From NCBI GenBank assembly GCA_963837155.1, contig CAWIMB010000002.1, positions 3,906,001-3,970,000 on the forward strand: a stretch of DNA of 64,000 bases. Direction: 5' to 3'. Positions 34,608 through 44,167 of this stretch are shown piece by piece. Position 1 is the first letter of the stretch, and every line of letters starts with the position of its first letter. Below the pieces are notes generated by a model. That model saw only the letters and a program-made list of their open reading frames with translations, searched no databases and had not been told where the DNA came from. The translations under genes and the position numbers were made by a program. This DNA is from DASQHW01 sp963837155 (GTDB lineage Bacteria > Actinomycetota > Acidimicrobiia > IMCC26256 > PALSA-610).

Positions 34608-37472
34608 ATGGATGGGATTCGTCGTCCGCGCATTGTCGCGGCAGGTGTGCTGGCCGCGTCGCTGCTTGCGACCGGGCTGCCGGCGTTGGCGTCGGCGACG
34701 ACCGTGCCGCTTTCTGCGCCGACCGGTGTCAGCGCCTCGATCGTTGCGGGCACGCCGACGACCGTGCGCATCAACTGGAAGGACACGAACACACGCGAGT
34801 CGGGCTACGCGGTGGAGCGCAGCCTCAGCGCCACGAGCGGTTTCGCACAGATCGCCACGCCGAAGAAGAACAAGGTCTCGGCCGACGACAAGGGACGCAC
34901 CGCCGGCACGACGTACTACTACCGAGTGCGAGCTCGCGGAAAGCAGAAGGCGTACTCGCCGTACTCGCCGGTCGTGTCGATCCGGACACCTGGAGGCGTA
35001 GACACCACGCCGCCGGCGCCGGCACCGGTCGTGTCGGCCAGCAATGTGTCGTGCACCGCGATCACGGTGAGCTGGACCGCATCGAGCGACCCCGAGTCGG
35101 GCATCGCCCGCTACGAGCTCACGCGCAACGGCGGCACCGCGTCGGTCGTGACCGCACCCGGCAGCCGGACTGACACCGCGCTCAGCCCATCGACGTCGTA
35201 CACGTACGCGGTGAGCGCCATCAACGGTGCGAACCTCAGCACAACCGGTTCGAAGGTCGTCACCACACCCGCGTGCCCGCCGCCGCCCGACGCGACCGCG
35301 CCGGCACCGGCACCGGTCGTGTCGTTCAGCAACGTGTCGTGCAGTTCGATCACGGTGAGCTGGACCGCGTCCTCCGATCCCGAGTCGGGCATCGCCCGCT
35401 ACGAACTGACGCGCAACGGGGGTGCCCCGTCGACCGTGAGCGCACCATCCAGCCGGACCGACACCGGGCTCAGCGCATCGACGGCCTACAGCTACACCGT
35501 CAAGGCGATCAACGGCGCCGGCCTCTCGACCACCGGCACCAACACCGTGACGACGCCCGCGTGCCCTGACACCACCGCGCCCACACCGGCACCGGTCGTG
35601 TCGTTCAGTGCCGTGACGTGCAACGGCCTCACCGTCAGCTGGACCGCGTCGACCGACCCCGAGTCGGGCATCAATCACTACGAGCTCACCCGCAACGGCG
35701 GCACGCCGTCGACGGTGAGCGCACCGTCGAGCCGCACCGACACGGGCCTTTCCGCATCGACGTCGTACACGTACACGCTGAAGGCAATCAACGGCGCCAA
35801 TCTCGCGACGAGCGGCAGCAATACCGTCACGACGTCTCGCTGTGACACACCGCCGGTCGCGAACGCCGGCCCGGATCGGGCCGCGAGCACCGGCGTCGCG
35901 GTGAACTTCGACGGCTCGGCCTCGACCGACGCCGACGGACCGATCGCGAGCTACGCGTGGACCTTTGGCGACGGCGCGACCGGGAGCAGCGTGAGCGCGT
36001 CGCACGCGTACGCGAACCCCGGCACCTACACCGTCACACTGACCGTGCGCGACAGCGCGGGTACGGCGGGGACTGACACCGCGGTCGTAACGGTGACGGC
36101 GCCCAGCGGCAACTCCGGTGACGTCGTCTCGCGCCAAGCGCGCGGTGGCACGGGCTCCGACAGCGGTCGTGCGGTCGCCGTCGATGGTGGTGGCAATGTG
36201 ATCATGACCGGATCGTTCACGGGCACGGCGAACTTCGGTGGGAGTCCGCTCACCGCCAACGGGCAGCAGAGTGACGTCTTCATCGCGAAGTACAACGCGG
36301 CGGGGGCCCCGGTGTGGTCAAAGCGCTTCGGGGGAACGGACATCGACGCGCCCTACGCCGCAGCGATCGATCGCACCGCGAACTGCGACGGCGCCGGCGG
36401 CACCAACTGCATCGTGATCACCGGGATGTTCTCGGGCACGACCAACCTGGGCGGCGCGAATCTCGTGAGCGCCGGCGGGCGTGACATCTTCCTCGCGAAA
36501 TACTCTGCGTCGGGCACGCATCTGTGGTCGAAGCGCTTCGGCAACACCAGCGACGACATCGGCCAAGGCGTCGTCATCGACAACAACGGAAACGTGTTCC
36601 TCACTGGCACCGCGGCGGCGACGGACTTCGGTGGCGGCGAGCTCCGGGGCCCCTTCCAGTTCTACGACCAGGACGCCTTCGTCGCGAAGTTCTCACCGAG
36701 CGGTGCATATCTCTGGGCGAAGAACTGGTGGAACAGCAGCCGCGACTGGTCGAACGCCATTGCGATCGACGGCAACGGCGATGTCGCGATCACCGGCATG
36801 TTCTTCGGTGCGATCGACTTCGGCACCGGCCAGTACCGCACGGGCGCGGAGAACATCTTCGTCGCCAAGCTCGCGGGTTCCGACGGCCACACGCTTTGGG
36901 CCAAGGGCTTCGGTGGTGGCGACACCGACCGCGGCTACACGATCGCCTTCGATCACAGCGGCAATGTCATCGCGGGCGGGACGATCTACAACGGCACCGC
37001 CGACTTTGGCGGCGGCCCGATCACGTCGGGCTACCAGCAGATCGGTTACCTCGTGAAGCTCTCCGCCGCGAGCGGTGCGCACATGTGGTCGAAGCGCATC
37101 GGCAATCCCGATGTCCCCGGCGCCTTCCATAATTCGGCAGTCAACGGGATCACGGTCGACGGCAACGACAACGTCAGCGTCACAGGTCTCTTCGACGGAA
37201 GCGTGGACTTCGGCGGTGGCGCGCTGACGGCGGCCGGCAACGGCGCCATGTACAGCGACATCTTCGTCGCGAACTACACCAAGGACGGCGCGCACCGTTG
37301 GTCGAAGCGGTTCGGCGGCAATAGCGGCGACGCCGGCAACGCCGTCACCATCGATCCCGCGACAAACGATGTCATCGCAACTGGTTCGTTCGGGCTTACG
37401 GGCGACTTCGGCGGGGGAACACTGACGAGCGCGGGTCTCGACGACGCGTATCTCGTGAGGATGCGGTCCTAA
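34608..37472 (+). CDS. Large secreted FN3-PKD-beta-propeller protein (tandem copy 1)
   Basis: 954 intact residues. A signal peptide (about 1-30, ending LPALASA) is followed by four fibronectin type III modules at about 36-125, 134-225, 230-322 and 324-412, the last three nearly identical. Then comes a PKD domain (about 414-500, PPVANAGPDRAASTG and ASYAWTFGDGA), and a C-terminal region with seven repeats of the SBBP type. Each repeat has W(S/A)KRFGG near its start and a D-G-N-V strand pattern, as in a seven-bladed propeller. There is no sortase motif or membrane anchor. It is probably an extracellular carbohydrate- or surface-binding protein; the ligand is unknown. GGGGGA precedes ATG 34608. 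Confidence 0.82.
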   Translation: MDGIRRPRIVAAGVLAASLLATGLPALASATTVPLSAPTGVSASIVAGTPTTVRINWKDTNTRESGYAVERSLSATSGFAQIATPKKNKVSADDKGRTAGTTYYYRVRARGKQKAYSPYSPVVSIRTPGGVDTTPPAPAPVVSASNVSCTAITVSWTASSDPESGIARYELTRNGGTASVVTAPGSRTDTALSPSTSYTYAVSAINGANLSTTGSKVVTTPACPPPPDATAPAPAPVVSFSNVSCSSITVSWTASSDPESGIARYELTRNGGAPSTVSAPSSRTDTGLSASTAYSYTVKAINGAGLSTTGTNTVTTPACPDTTAPTPAPVVSFSAVTCNGLTVSWTASTDPESGINHYELTRNGGTPSTVSAPSSRTDTGLSASTSYTYTLKAINGANLATSGSNTVTTSRCDTPPVANAGPDRAASTGVAVNFDGSASTDADGPIASYAWTFGDGATGSSVSASHAYANPGTYTVTLTVRDSAGTAGTDTAVVTVTAPSGNSGDVVSRQARGGTGSDSGRAVAVDGGGNVIMTGSFTGTANFGGSPLTANGQQSDVFIAKYNAAGAPVWSKRFGGTDIDAPYAAAIDRTANCDGAGGTNCIVITGMFSGTTNLGGANLVSAGGRDIFLAKYSASGTHLWSKRFGNTSDDIGQGVVIDNNGNVFLTGTAAATDFGGGELRGPFQFYDQDAFVAKFSPSGAYLWAKNWWNSSRDWSNAIAIDGNGDVAITGMFFGAIDFGTGQYRTGAENIFVAKLAGSDGHTLWAKGFGGGDTDRGYTIAFDHSGNVIAGGTIYNGTADFGGGPITSGYQQIGYLVKLSAASGAHMWSKRIGNPDVPGAFHNSAVNGITVDGNDNVSVTGLFDGSVDFGGGALTAAGNGAMYSDIFVANYTKDGAHRWSKRFGGNSGDAGNAVTIDPATNDVIATGSFGLTGDFGGGTLTSAGLDDAYLVRMRS
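35010..35850. repeat. Three tandem FN3-coding repeats
   Basis: Each unit of about 280-290 bases contains the string CACCGGTCGTGTCG, at 35021, 35311 and about 35590, and similar flanking sequence including the codons for SWTAS(S/T)DPESGI. High identity among units suggests recent duplication. Related units occur in the downstream gene near 37900 and 38200. Confidence 0.8.
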
Positions 37473-37498
37473 CAAGAAAAGGCAACTGGGGGAAAACC

Positions 37499-40056
37499 AT
37501 GGACGGGCCGCGGAGAATACGAATCGCTGTCGCGGGAGTCGCCACGTTGACGATGGCCTTGGGATTGGCATTGCCGGCCGCGGCCGCGCCGCGCTTGCCG
37601 CGCCGACTGGCGTCGCGGCGGGAATGGCATCGGGTTCCTCGACCACCGTGCGCGTGACGTGGAAGGACGGCGCTCGCGAGACGAGCTATGCCGTCGAACG
37701 CAGCCTGAGCGCGACGACCGGGTTCGCCGAGCTCGCACCGCGCACCGCGGCCAATGTCGTGTCGTTCAACGATCCCGGCCGGTCACCGAACACCACGTAC
37801 TTCTACCGAGTGCGCGCCTTCGGCAAGAAGAACGCGAAGTCGCCGTACTCCGCCGTCGTCTCGATCAAGACTCCGGCCGGCGGGGACACGACCCCGCCGA
37901 CGCCTGCACCCGCACTGTCGTTCACCAACGTGACCTGTAAGAGCCTCACCGTGAGCTGGACCGCGTCGAACGATCCCGAGTCCGGCATCAGCCGCTACGA
38001 CATGTCACGTACGGGCGGCAGCCCCACACTCGATCCGGCCCCGGTGAGCGCGCCCGGCAGCCGCACGGACACTGGCCTCACGCCGTCGACCCAGTACACC
38101 TACACCGTCCGGGCGTACAACGGCGCCGGGCTCAGCACCGCGGGGACGAACACGGTGACCACGCCCGCGTGCCCGCCGCCGACCGACACCACACCGCCGT
38201 CACCCGCGCCCGCCGTGTCGTTCGCGAACGTCACGTGCAGTTCGATCACCGTGAACTGGACCACGTCGAGCGACCCCGAGTCCGGCATCTCTCGGTACGA
38301 GTTGACGCGCAACGGCGGCACGGCATCGGTCGTGAGCGCGCCTTCGAGCCGCACCGACACTGGCCTCACCGCATCAACCAACTACACGTACACGGTCAAG
38401 GCAGTCAACGGCGCCAACCTCAGCACGACCGGTTCGAACACCATGACCACGCCCGCGTGCCCCAACCAGTCGCCTATTGCCAATGCCGGACCCGACCGGG
38501 CCGCGAGCACCGGCGTCGCGATCAGTTTCGACGGCTCCGCATCGCGCGACCCCGACGGCACAATCAGCAGCTACGCGTGGAACTTCGGCGACAGCGCGAC
38601 GGGGACGGGCGCGACACCGAGCCACACGTACGCGAGCGCCGGTACCTACACCGTCACACTCACCGTTACCGACAACCGTGGCACGACCAATAGCGACACC
38701 GCGACCGTCACGATCACCGCGCCGAGCGGCAACCCCGGTGACGTCGTCTGGAGCAAGGCTGTCGGCGGTACCAGCTCCGAACAGGGAGACGCGGTCGCGG
38801 TCGACGGCGCGGGCAACATCGTGCTGGGCATGAGCGGCGACACGTTCCTCTCCAAGTACAGCGGGGCCGGCGCGCCACTGTGGTCGAGGACCGTCTCGGG
38901 GTCCGGCCTCGAAGGGCCGCATTCGGTCGCGGTCGACCGCAGCGCGAACTGTGACGGCGCGGGCGGCACGAACTGCATCCTCGTCACCGGCTTATTCTCC
39001 GGGAGCAAGACGATCGACGGCACCGCGCTCACGAGCGCGGGGGGATACGACATGTACCTCGCCAAGTACTCCGCATCGGGAGCAAAGCTCTGGTTGAAGC
39101 AGTTCGGGCAGAACTATGACGACATCGGCGAGGGTGTGGCAGTCGATGCCGCCGGCAACGTCTTCTTGACGGGAACCTTCACGAATCAAGTCAACTTCGG
39201 CGGCGCGACGCTTCAGAGCACGTACTTCGACCAGGATGCATTCGTCGCCAAGTTCTCGCCGACCGGCGCGCACATTTGGTCGAAGAACTGGTGGAGCACG
39301 AGCCGGGACTGGGCTGAGGGCATCACGATCGACGCCGCCGGCAACGTCGCGATCACCGGCCTGTTCTTCGGTTCGATCGACTTCCAAGTGCCGGGCAAGC
39401 CGGCGCTGAGTGCAGCGAACCAAGACATCTTCGTGGCGAAGCTCTCCGGCGCCGACGGCCACGCGGTCTGGGCGCAGCGCTTCGGCAGCTCGGGGAACGA
39501 CGAGGGCACCGGGATCGCGTTCGACCGCGGCGGCAACGTGATCATCACTGGAACCCTCAGTGGGAGTAACGGCACATTCGGGGGCACCACGATGGACGCG
39601 ACATTCAAGGTCGTCGCGTACGTGGTGAAGCTCGCGGGTGACACGGGCGCCCACGTGTGGTCGAACCGCCTCGGTGAGAACAAGAACGCGAGCGAGTTTC
39701 ACACGACGAAGACCTTCGGTGTCGCAGTCGACGCCAACAACAACGTGATCGTCACCGGGTGGTTCGACGGACCCACCGAGATCTCGGGCACGAACGTCGG
39801 TGCGGGGCCATTCACCTCGCGTGGATCCTCGGACAGTTTCGTCGTGCAGTACACGGCCGGCGGCGACGTCCGCTGGGTGAAGCAGTTCGGCGGGCTTGGA
39901 TCCGACTACTCGCTCAACGAGGGCGTGACCATCGATCCGACGACCAACGACGCGATCGCGACCGGCGGATTTACGGGCGCGGCCAACTTCGGCGGCCAGA
40001 CGCAGAACAGCAACGCCGGTTCGTCGGACGCGTATCTGGTGCGAATGCGCTCGTAG
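37499..40056 (+). CDS. Large secreted FN3-PKD-beta-propeller protein (tandem copy 2), frame-disrupted near 37590
   Basis: About 852 residues, paralogous to the upstream gene. It has the same start (MDG), a signal peptide rich in Ala/Leu, three FN3 modules (about 40-128, 130-222, 230-318), a PKD domain (NAGPDRAASTG, SYAWNFGDSATG) and seven propeller repeats of the VWSKAVGG type ending YLVRMRS, as in copy 1. The first 30 codons and the rest are in different frames. The gap to copy 1 is 26 bases and both have the same GGGGG(A) leader, so they form one operon or a recent duplication. A 19-base perfect hairpin follows. Confidence 0.82.
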
Positions 40057-40060
40057 TCGG

Positions 40061-40099
40061 TGCGTCTGTGAGACTCGCTAAGCGAGTCTCACAGACGCA
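40061..40099. terminator. Long perfect hairpin after the FN3/propeller operon
   Basis: Arms of 19 bases (40061-40079 and 40081-40099) are perfectly complementary with only one base between them, so the innermost bases form the loop. It stands between the convergent stops of copy 2 and the CitE-type lyase gene. Confidence 0.8.
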
Positions 40100-40111
40100 T
40101 AGACAAACTGG

Positions 40112-41044
40112 TCAGCTGCGGCGGAGGCCGGCGCGTTCGCCGCGGGCGACGACCTTCTCGGCGACCTTTCGTGACGCTTCGTCGATCATCTCGTCGCCGA
40201 ACATCACCGCGCCCTTGCGGTCGCCTTCGGTCGTGGCCTTCTCGTAGGCCTCAAGGATGTCCCACGCCCGGTCGAACCGTTCCTGTCCGATCCCGAACAT
40301 CTCGTTCAGAATCGCGACCTGGTCGGGGTGGAGCGCCCACTTGCCGTCGTAGCCCAGAATCTGCGCCCGCTTCGAGAACTCGCGGAAGCCTTCGGGGTCG
40401 CGCACCTTCACGTACGGGCCGTCGATCACCTGCAAGCCATTGGCGCGGCCCGCCATCAGGATCTTGACGAACACGTAGTGGAAGTAGTCGCCCGGGTACT
40501 CGGGGATGTCGAGCCCGCCGGCGAGCGACGGCATCTCCATCGACGCCGACATGTCGACCGGGCCGAGGATGATCGTCTCGAGCCGATCCGAGGCCGCGCA
40601 GATCTCCTCGACGTTGATGATCCCGCGGGCCGTCTCGATCTGGGCCTCGATGCCCACGCGCGACTGGCGACCGGTGACCTTCTCGATCTGGGTGAGCAGC
40701 ATGTCGAGCGCCTGGACGTCGCCCGCGTTCTGCACCTTCGGCAGCATGAGCTCGTCGAGCCGCTCGCCCGCGCCTTCGACCACCTCGATGACGTCGCGGT
40801 AAGTCCACTCGGTGTCCCAAGCGTTCACCCGGACGCACAGGACGGTGTCGCCCCAGTCGAGCTCGTTGATCGCCTTCACGACCTTGGCGCGCGCGCCGGG
40901 CTTCTCGAGCGGCGCGACCGCGTCTTCGAGATCGAGGAACACCATGTCCGCACCGAGGTTCGGCGCCTTGGCGAGCATCTTGTCGCTCGACCCCGGCACA
41001 GACAGGCACGAACGACGCGGCAAGGAACGTGAGCGCTCGGACAT
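40112..41044 (-). CDS. HpcH/HpaI-type (CitE-like) CoA-ester lyase
   Basis: 310 intact residues of the citrate-lyase-beta / malyl-CoA-lyase superfamily, a TIM barrel using Mg2+. Key motifs are SVPGSSDKMLAKA, MVFLDLEDAVAP with metal-binding acidic residues, DTVLCVRVNAWDTEW with the CoA-interacting Arg, IEAQIETARGI and GYDGKWALHPDQVAILNEMF. It probably cleaves or forms a 3-hydroxyacyl-CoA such as malyl- or methylmalyl-CoA. The exact substrate is inferred from the family only. ATG 41044 fits the conserved N-terminus. Confidence 0.88.
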   Translation of the reverse strand: MSERSRSLPRRSCLSVPGSSDKMLAKAPNLGADMVFLDLEDAVAPLEKPGARAKVVKAINELDWGDTVLCVRVNAWDTEWTYRDVIEVVEGAGERLDELMLPKVQNAGDVQALDMLLTQIEKVTGRQSRVGIEAQIETARGIINVEEICAASDRLETIILGPVDMSASMEMPSLAGGLDIPEYPGDYFHYVFVKILMAGRANGLQVIDGPYVKVRDPEGFREFSKRAQILGYDGKWALHPDQVAILNEMFGIGQERFDRAWDILEAYEKATTEGDRKGAVMFGDEMIDEASRKVAEKVVARGERAGLRRS

Positions 41045-41092
41045 GGGCCCAGGCTAAATGAGAGGCCGGAAGGGGCTCCAACCCTGCCGAGG

Positions 41093-41683
41093 TCAGCCGT
41101 TCCTGGGTGACCGGTTGGAGTACTTGTGCGAGTGCGAGACGTTGACGGAGCTCGACACGTGCACGGAGTTCGTGGCGGCACCGGACTTCGTCACTTGCAC
41201 ACCGTTGTTCTCGACGTGCACCGAGCCTGAATTGCTCACGTGCTTGCTCGAGCTCGTCACCTCGACCCGGTTGACGGTCACGTGCGAGGACTCGTTCGCG
41301 TTGGAAGTGGCGTCCTGCACATTGGAGGAGAACTCAGATTGGTGACTCTCCACGGTGACGCCATCACCCTCGTCGCGGGGAGCTGGGTTCGACGGCTCGT
41401 GCCACGACGAACTCGGAGGGTCCACGACCGGCGCTTCGCGCGGCGCCTTGTGCTTGTCGCGCTTGACGGTGAAGTGTGGCTTGCCATCGGGCAGCGGGGA
41501 GCGTTCGAGCTCGGGCGCATGGCTCGGCGTTGACGGCGCGATCGTGGCGGCGTCGGGAATCACGACCGCGACGAGGCCCGCGATCGACGCGACTGCGGCG
41601 CACCCCATCACGACGTTCCACCATCGCGGGAGGCGTGCATGCTCGGCCCCCACGGGCGACGTCTCGGCCAAGCCGTCCGCCAT
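41093..41683 (-). CDS. Membrane-anchored protein with Ser/Asn/Val/His-rich repetitive tail
   Basis: 196 residues. A signal anchor, WWNVVMGCAAVASIAGLVAVVI, lies at about 21-42. A Pro/Lys-rich linker leads to a C-terminal 80-residue stretch in which Ser, Asn, Val and His alternate (for example SHVTVNRVEVTSS, GSVHVENNGVQVT, VHVSSSVNVSHSH). Strict alternation suggests a beta-solenoid or fibril-like strand array outside the membrane. No family is recognised. GGAGG is 6 bases from ATG 41683. Confidence 0.65.
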   Translation of the reverse strand: MADGLAETSPVGAEHARLPRWWNVVMGCAAVASIAGLVAVVIPDAATIAPSTPSHAPELERSPLPDGKPHFTVKRDKHKAPREAPVVDPPSSSWHEPSNPAPRDEGDGVTVESHQSEFSSNVQDATSNANESSHVTVNRVEVTSSSKHVSNSGSVHVENNGVQVTKSGAATNSVHVSSSVNVSHSHKYSNRSPRNG

Positions 41684-41738
41684 TGCAACCTCCGAGATCA
41701 CCCCACCCCGGCGCGGATCCTACACACGCGTCTTTGCC

Positions 41739-41777
41739 GTACTCACTGCTCATCTTTGTCAACGAGTCAGTGGGTAC
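41739..41777. promoter_or_regulatory. Inverted repeat between divergent genes
   Basis: GTACTCACTG (41739-41748) and CAGTGGGTAC (41768-41777) pair at 9 of 10 positions over a 19-base spacer, in the space between the anchored protein gene and the MBL gene. It could be an operator for either; no regulator gene is adjacent. Confidence 0.4.
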
Positions 41778-41786
41778 GGTTGCCAT

Positions 41787-42596
41787 ATGACCAAGCTCGA
41801 CGAGATCGCCGACGGCGTATTCGTATGGCTGCAGCCGGGCGGCGAGTCGGGCGTGAGCAATGCCGGCGTGATCGTCGACGAGGACGGTCTCACGATCGTC
41901 GACACGCTGATGGTGCGTTCGCAATGGGAGCCGTTCGCGGCCGCCGTCGCCAAGTTGGGTGCGCCGATCCGGCGTCTGCTCCTCACCCATGCGCACGTCG
42001 ACCACGTCGGCGGCACGAAGGCCTTTCCGAACGCGGCGGTGTTCGGCTCGCCCCAGACCAGCGACCTCCTCGACGGCGAGATGCCGGTGGGCGCGTATAA
42101 GGCATTCATGCCCGCGTTCGACGCGGAGTTCGACGACCTCGCCGAGCTCGGGACCCGTCCGGTCACGCATCTCGTCACCGACGCGGCCCAACTCACCCCC
42201 CGAGTGGAGGTGTTGCCGGCGACCGGCCACACGGATGGCGACCTCATGGCGCTCGTCGCCGACGTCGACGTCTTGTTCGCGGGCGATCTGTGCTTCTTCG
42301 GCGTCACTCCGCTCGCGTTCCAGGGTGATCCCCAGATGTGGGCCGACGTGCTTGACGCCGTGGCCGAGCTCGCCGACGTGATCGTTCCCGGGCACGGGCC
42401 GGTCGGCGCCGAGGCCGAGGTGCGCGTGCTGCAGCAGTACCTGCGGCATTGCGTTGCGGGTGAGATTCCCCCCGGACCGTGGGACGCATGGCCCGAGCGC
42501 GACCCCCGCGACGCGATCAATATCGAGCGGGCGCGGCTCCTGGCCCAGGGTCGCGACGAGATCCCGCCTGCGATGATGCGCGCCCTCGGCGCCTGA
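41787..42596 (+). CDS. MBL-fold metallohydrolase
   Basis: 269 residues, intact. The metal motif HAHVDHVGG (HxHxDH) comes after GVIVDEDGLTIVDTLMV. A later His appears in LPATGHTDGDL, Asp in FAGDLCFFG and the last His in IVPGHGPVG. The arrangement fits the glyoxalase-II/thiolesterase-like group that hydrolyses activated esters; the substrate is unknown. Its last 80 bases are antisense to the ClC gene. Confidence 0.85.
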   Translation: MTKLDEIADGVFVWLQPGGESGVSNAGVIVDEDGLTIVDTLMVRSQWEPFAAAVAKLGAPIRRLLLTHAHVDHVGGTKAFPNAAVFGSPQTSDLLDGEMPVGAYKAFMPAFDAEFDDLAELGTRPVTHLVTDAAQLTPRVEVLPATGHTDGDLMALVADVDVLFAGDLCFFGVTPLAFQGDPQMWADVLDAVAELADVIVPGHGPVGAEAEVRVLQQYLRHCVAGEIPPGPWDAWPERDPRDAINIERARLLAQGRDEIPPAMMRALGA

Positions 42597-44148
42597 GCTG
42601 GGACACCCAGCCGTCCTCGGGGTGCTCGTGTGCGAGATGCCCGGCCCGCGCCTGCATGATGTCGTCGCGCGTGATGACGCCGACGATGCGGCCGTCGTCG
42701 CAAACGGGGAGTTGGTCGATTTGCTCCTCCACCATCCGGACGAGCGCGTCCAGTAACGACGCCTCCGGTGCCAGCGGAACCGCTGCCGGCTCCGAACCTG
42801 CCGCGACCGGGCTCATCGCGTCGGCGACGCGGGTCACCGACAGCACGTCGGGGGTGAAATCGCGCGGAACATCGAGCCCGCGCCGGGCGAGCTTCTCGGT
42901 CATCAGGTGGTCATCGAGCAACGCCCCCGAGACCAGGTCGGCAAGTACGACTGCGCCGATCAGCGGGAGGATCGCCTGGTAGTCGCGGGTCAACTCGAAC
43001 GCGAACACGATCGACGTGAACGTGGCGCGCGTCGACGCCCCGAACGTGGCCGCCATGGCGACGACGATGATCGCCGCGGGCGCAACGGTGATGCCGGGCG
43101 CGAGGCGGTGAACAGCCTCGTGGTAGAGGCCGCCGAACGTCGCACCGATCAAGAGGATCGGCGCGAGCGTGCCGCCCGAAGTTCCCGACCCCAGCGCGAA
43201 CCACCATGCGACCAACTTGCCGACGAGCAGGGCGGCGAGCGTTCCGACCGCAAGACGGGACGCGAGCGTGTCGCTGATCGCGTCGTAGCCGACCCCGAGC
43301 GCTCGCGGTACCGCCAGGCCGACGAGCGCGAACAGCGCGCCGCCGATGATCGGGTGCCAGAACTCGCTCACCGGCAGGCGGCGATACCCGTGCTCGATGA
43401 CGAACAGGCCCTTGCACACGACGACCGCGAGCAGCCCGCACAACACGCCGAGCACGGCGAAGACCGGCAGCTCGCCCAGCCCGCTGAACCCGTGGGCCGG
43501 TACGTCGAAGAGCGGCCCGCTCCCGGCGTACCACGCGTGCACACCGGCCGCGACGCTTGCCGCGACCGCGAGTGGCACGAAGGCGCGTGGTGAGAACTCG
43601 AAGAGCAACAGCTCGATCGCGAGCACGACCGCCGCGAGGGGGGCACCGAACGTCGCCGCCATGCCGGCCGCGGCACCTGCAGCCAGCAGGATCTTGCGTT
43701 CGGCTGCCGAGACGCGCAGCGCTTGCCCGATCAGCGAACCGAGCGCGCCGCCGGTGACGATGATCGGTCCCTCGGCGCCGAACGGGCCGCCCGTGCCGAT
43801 GGCCACCGCTGCCGAAACGGGCTTGGCGAGCGCGGCGCGCGGTGAGATCTTGCTGCGGCGCACGAGCACCGCCTCCATCGCCTCGGGGATGCCGTGACCG
43901 CGAATCACCGGCGCCCAGCGGGCGAGCAACGACACGATCAGGCCCCCGGCCATCGCGGTCGGGATGATCCACCACTGCGGCTGGTAGTGCGCGAGCGACG
44001 GGAGCTGCCACCCGATGCGATGCATCAGCGCGAGGTTCGAGAGCAGCGCGATCAACCGCAGGAGCACCCACGAGGCGCCGCCTCCGGCGAGCCCGAGCAC
44101 CAGCGCGAGCGCGGAGAGATACGCCAGGCGGCGGGGGGAGGAACTCAT
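42517..44148 (-). CDS. ClC-family chloride channel/transporter with C-terminal CBS region
   Basis: 543 residues. Voltage-gated ClC core with about 10-12 hydrophobic helices. Selectivity segments are GHGIPE, GPFGAEGPII (with the Glu at the gating-glutamate position) and GTSGGTLAPI. A C-terminal region beginning VADAMSPVAAGSEP and including LPVCDDGRIVGVITRDDI is a CBS domain that may bind adenine nucleotides. The last 25 residues (RGRASSQAGSRRDPG...) are low complexity and are encoded opposite the MBL gene's end, so the true stop may lie earlier. The start codon lies within the MarR-type palindrome at 44147-44163. Confidence 0.88.
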   Translation of the reverse strand: MSSSPRRLAYLSALALVLGLAGGGASWVLLRLIALLSNLALMHRIGWQLPSLAHYQPQWWIIPTAMAGGLIVSLLARWAPVIRGHGIPEAMEAVLVRRSKISPRAALAKPVSAAVAIGTGGPFGAEGPIIVTGGALGSLIGQALRVSAAERKILLAAGAAAGMAATFGAPLAAVVLAIELLLFEFSPRAFVPLAVAASVAAGVHAWYAGSGPLFDVPAHGFSGLGELPVFAVLGVLCGLLAVVVCKGLFVIEHGYRRLPVSEFWHPIIGGALFALVGLAVPRALGVGYDAISDTLASRLAVGTLAALLVGKLVAWWFALGSGTSGGTLAPILLIGATFGGLYHEAVHRLAPGITVAPAAIIVVAMAATFGASTRATFTSIVFAFELTRDYQAILPLIGAVVLADLVSGALLDDHLMTEKLARRGLDVPRDFTPDVLSVTRVADAMSPVAAGSEPAAVPLAPEASLLDALVRMVEEQIDQLPVCDDGRIVGVITRDDIMQARAGHLAHEHPEDGWVSQLRRRGRASSQAGSRRDPGPGAAPARY

Positions 44149-44163
44149 ATCGTACTACGATAT
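44147..44163. promoter_or_regulatory. 17-base perfect palindrome, candidate MarR operator
   Basis: ATATCGTACTACGATAT is palindromic around the C at 44155. It covers the ATG of the ClC gene (44148-44146) and ends 4 bases ahead of the divergent MarR GTG. Its size and AT-rich form are those of MarR-family sites. Neither gene has a Shine-Dalgarno, so leaderless transcripts starting in or next to this element are likely. Confidence 0.7.
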
Positions 44164-44167
44164 ACCC

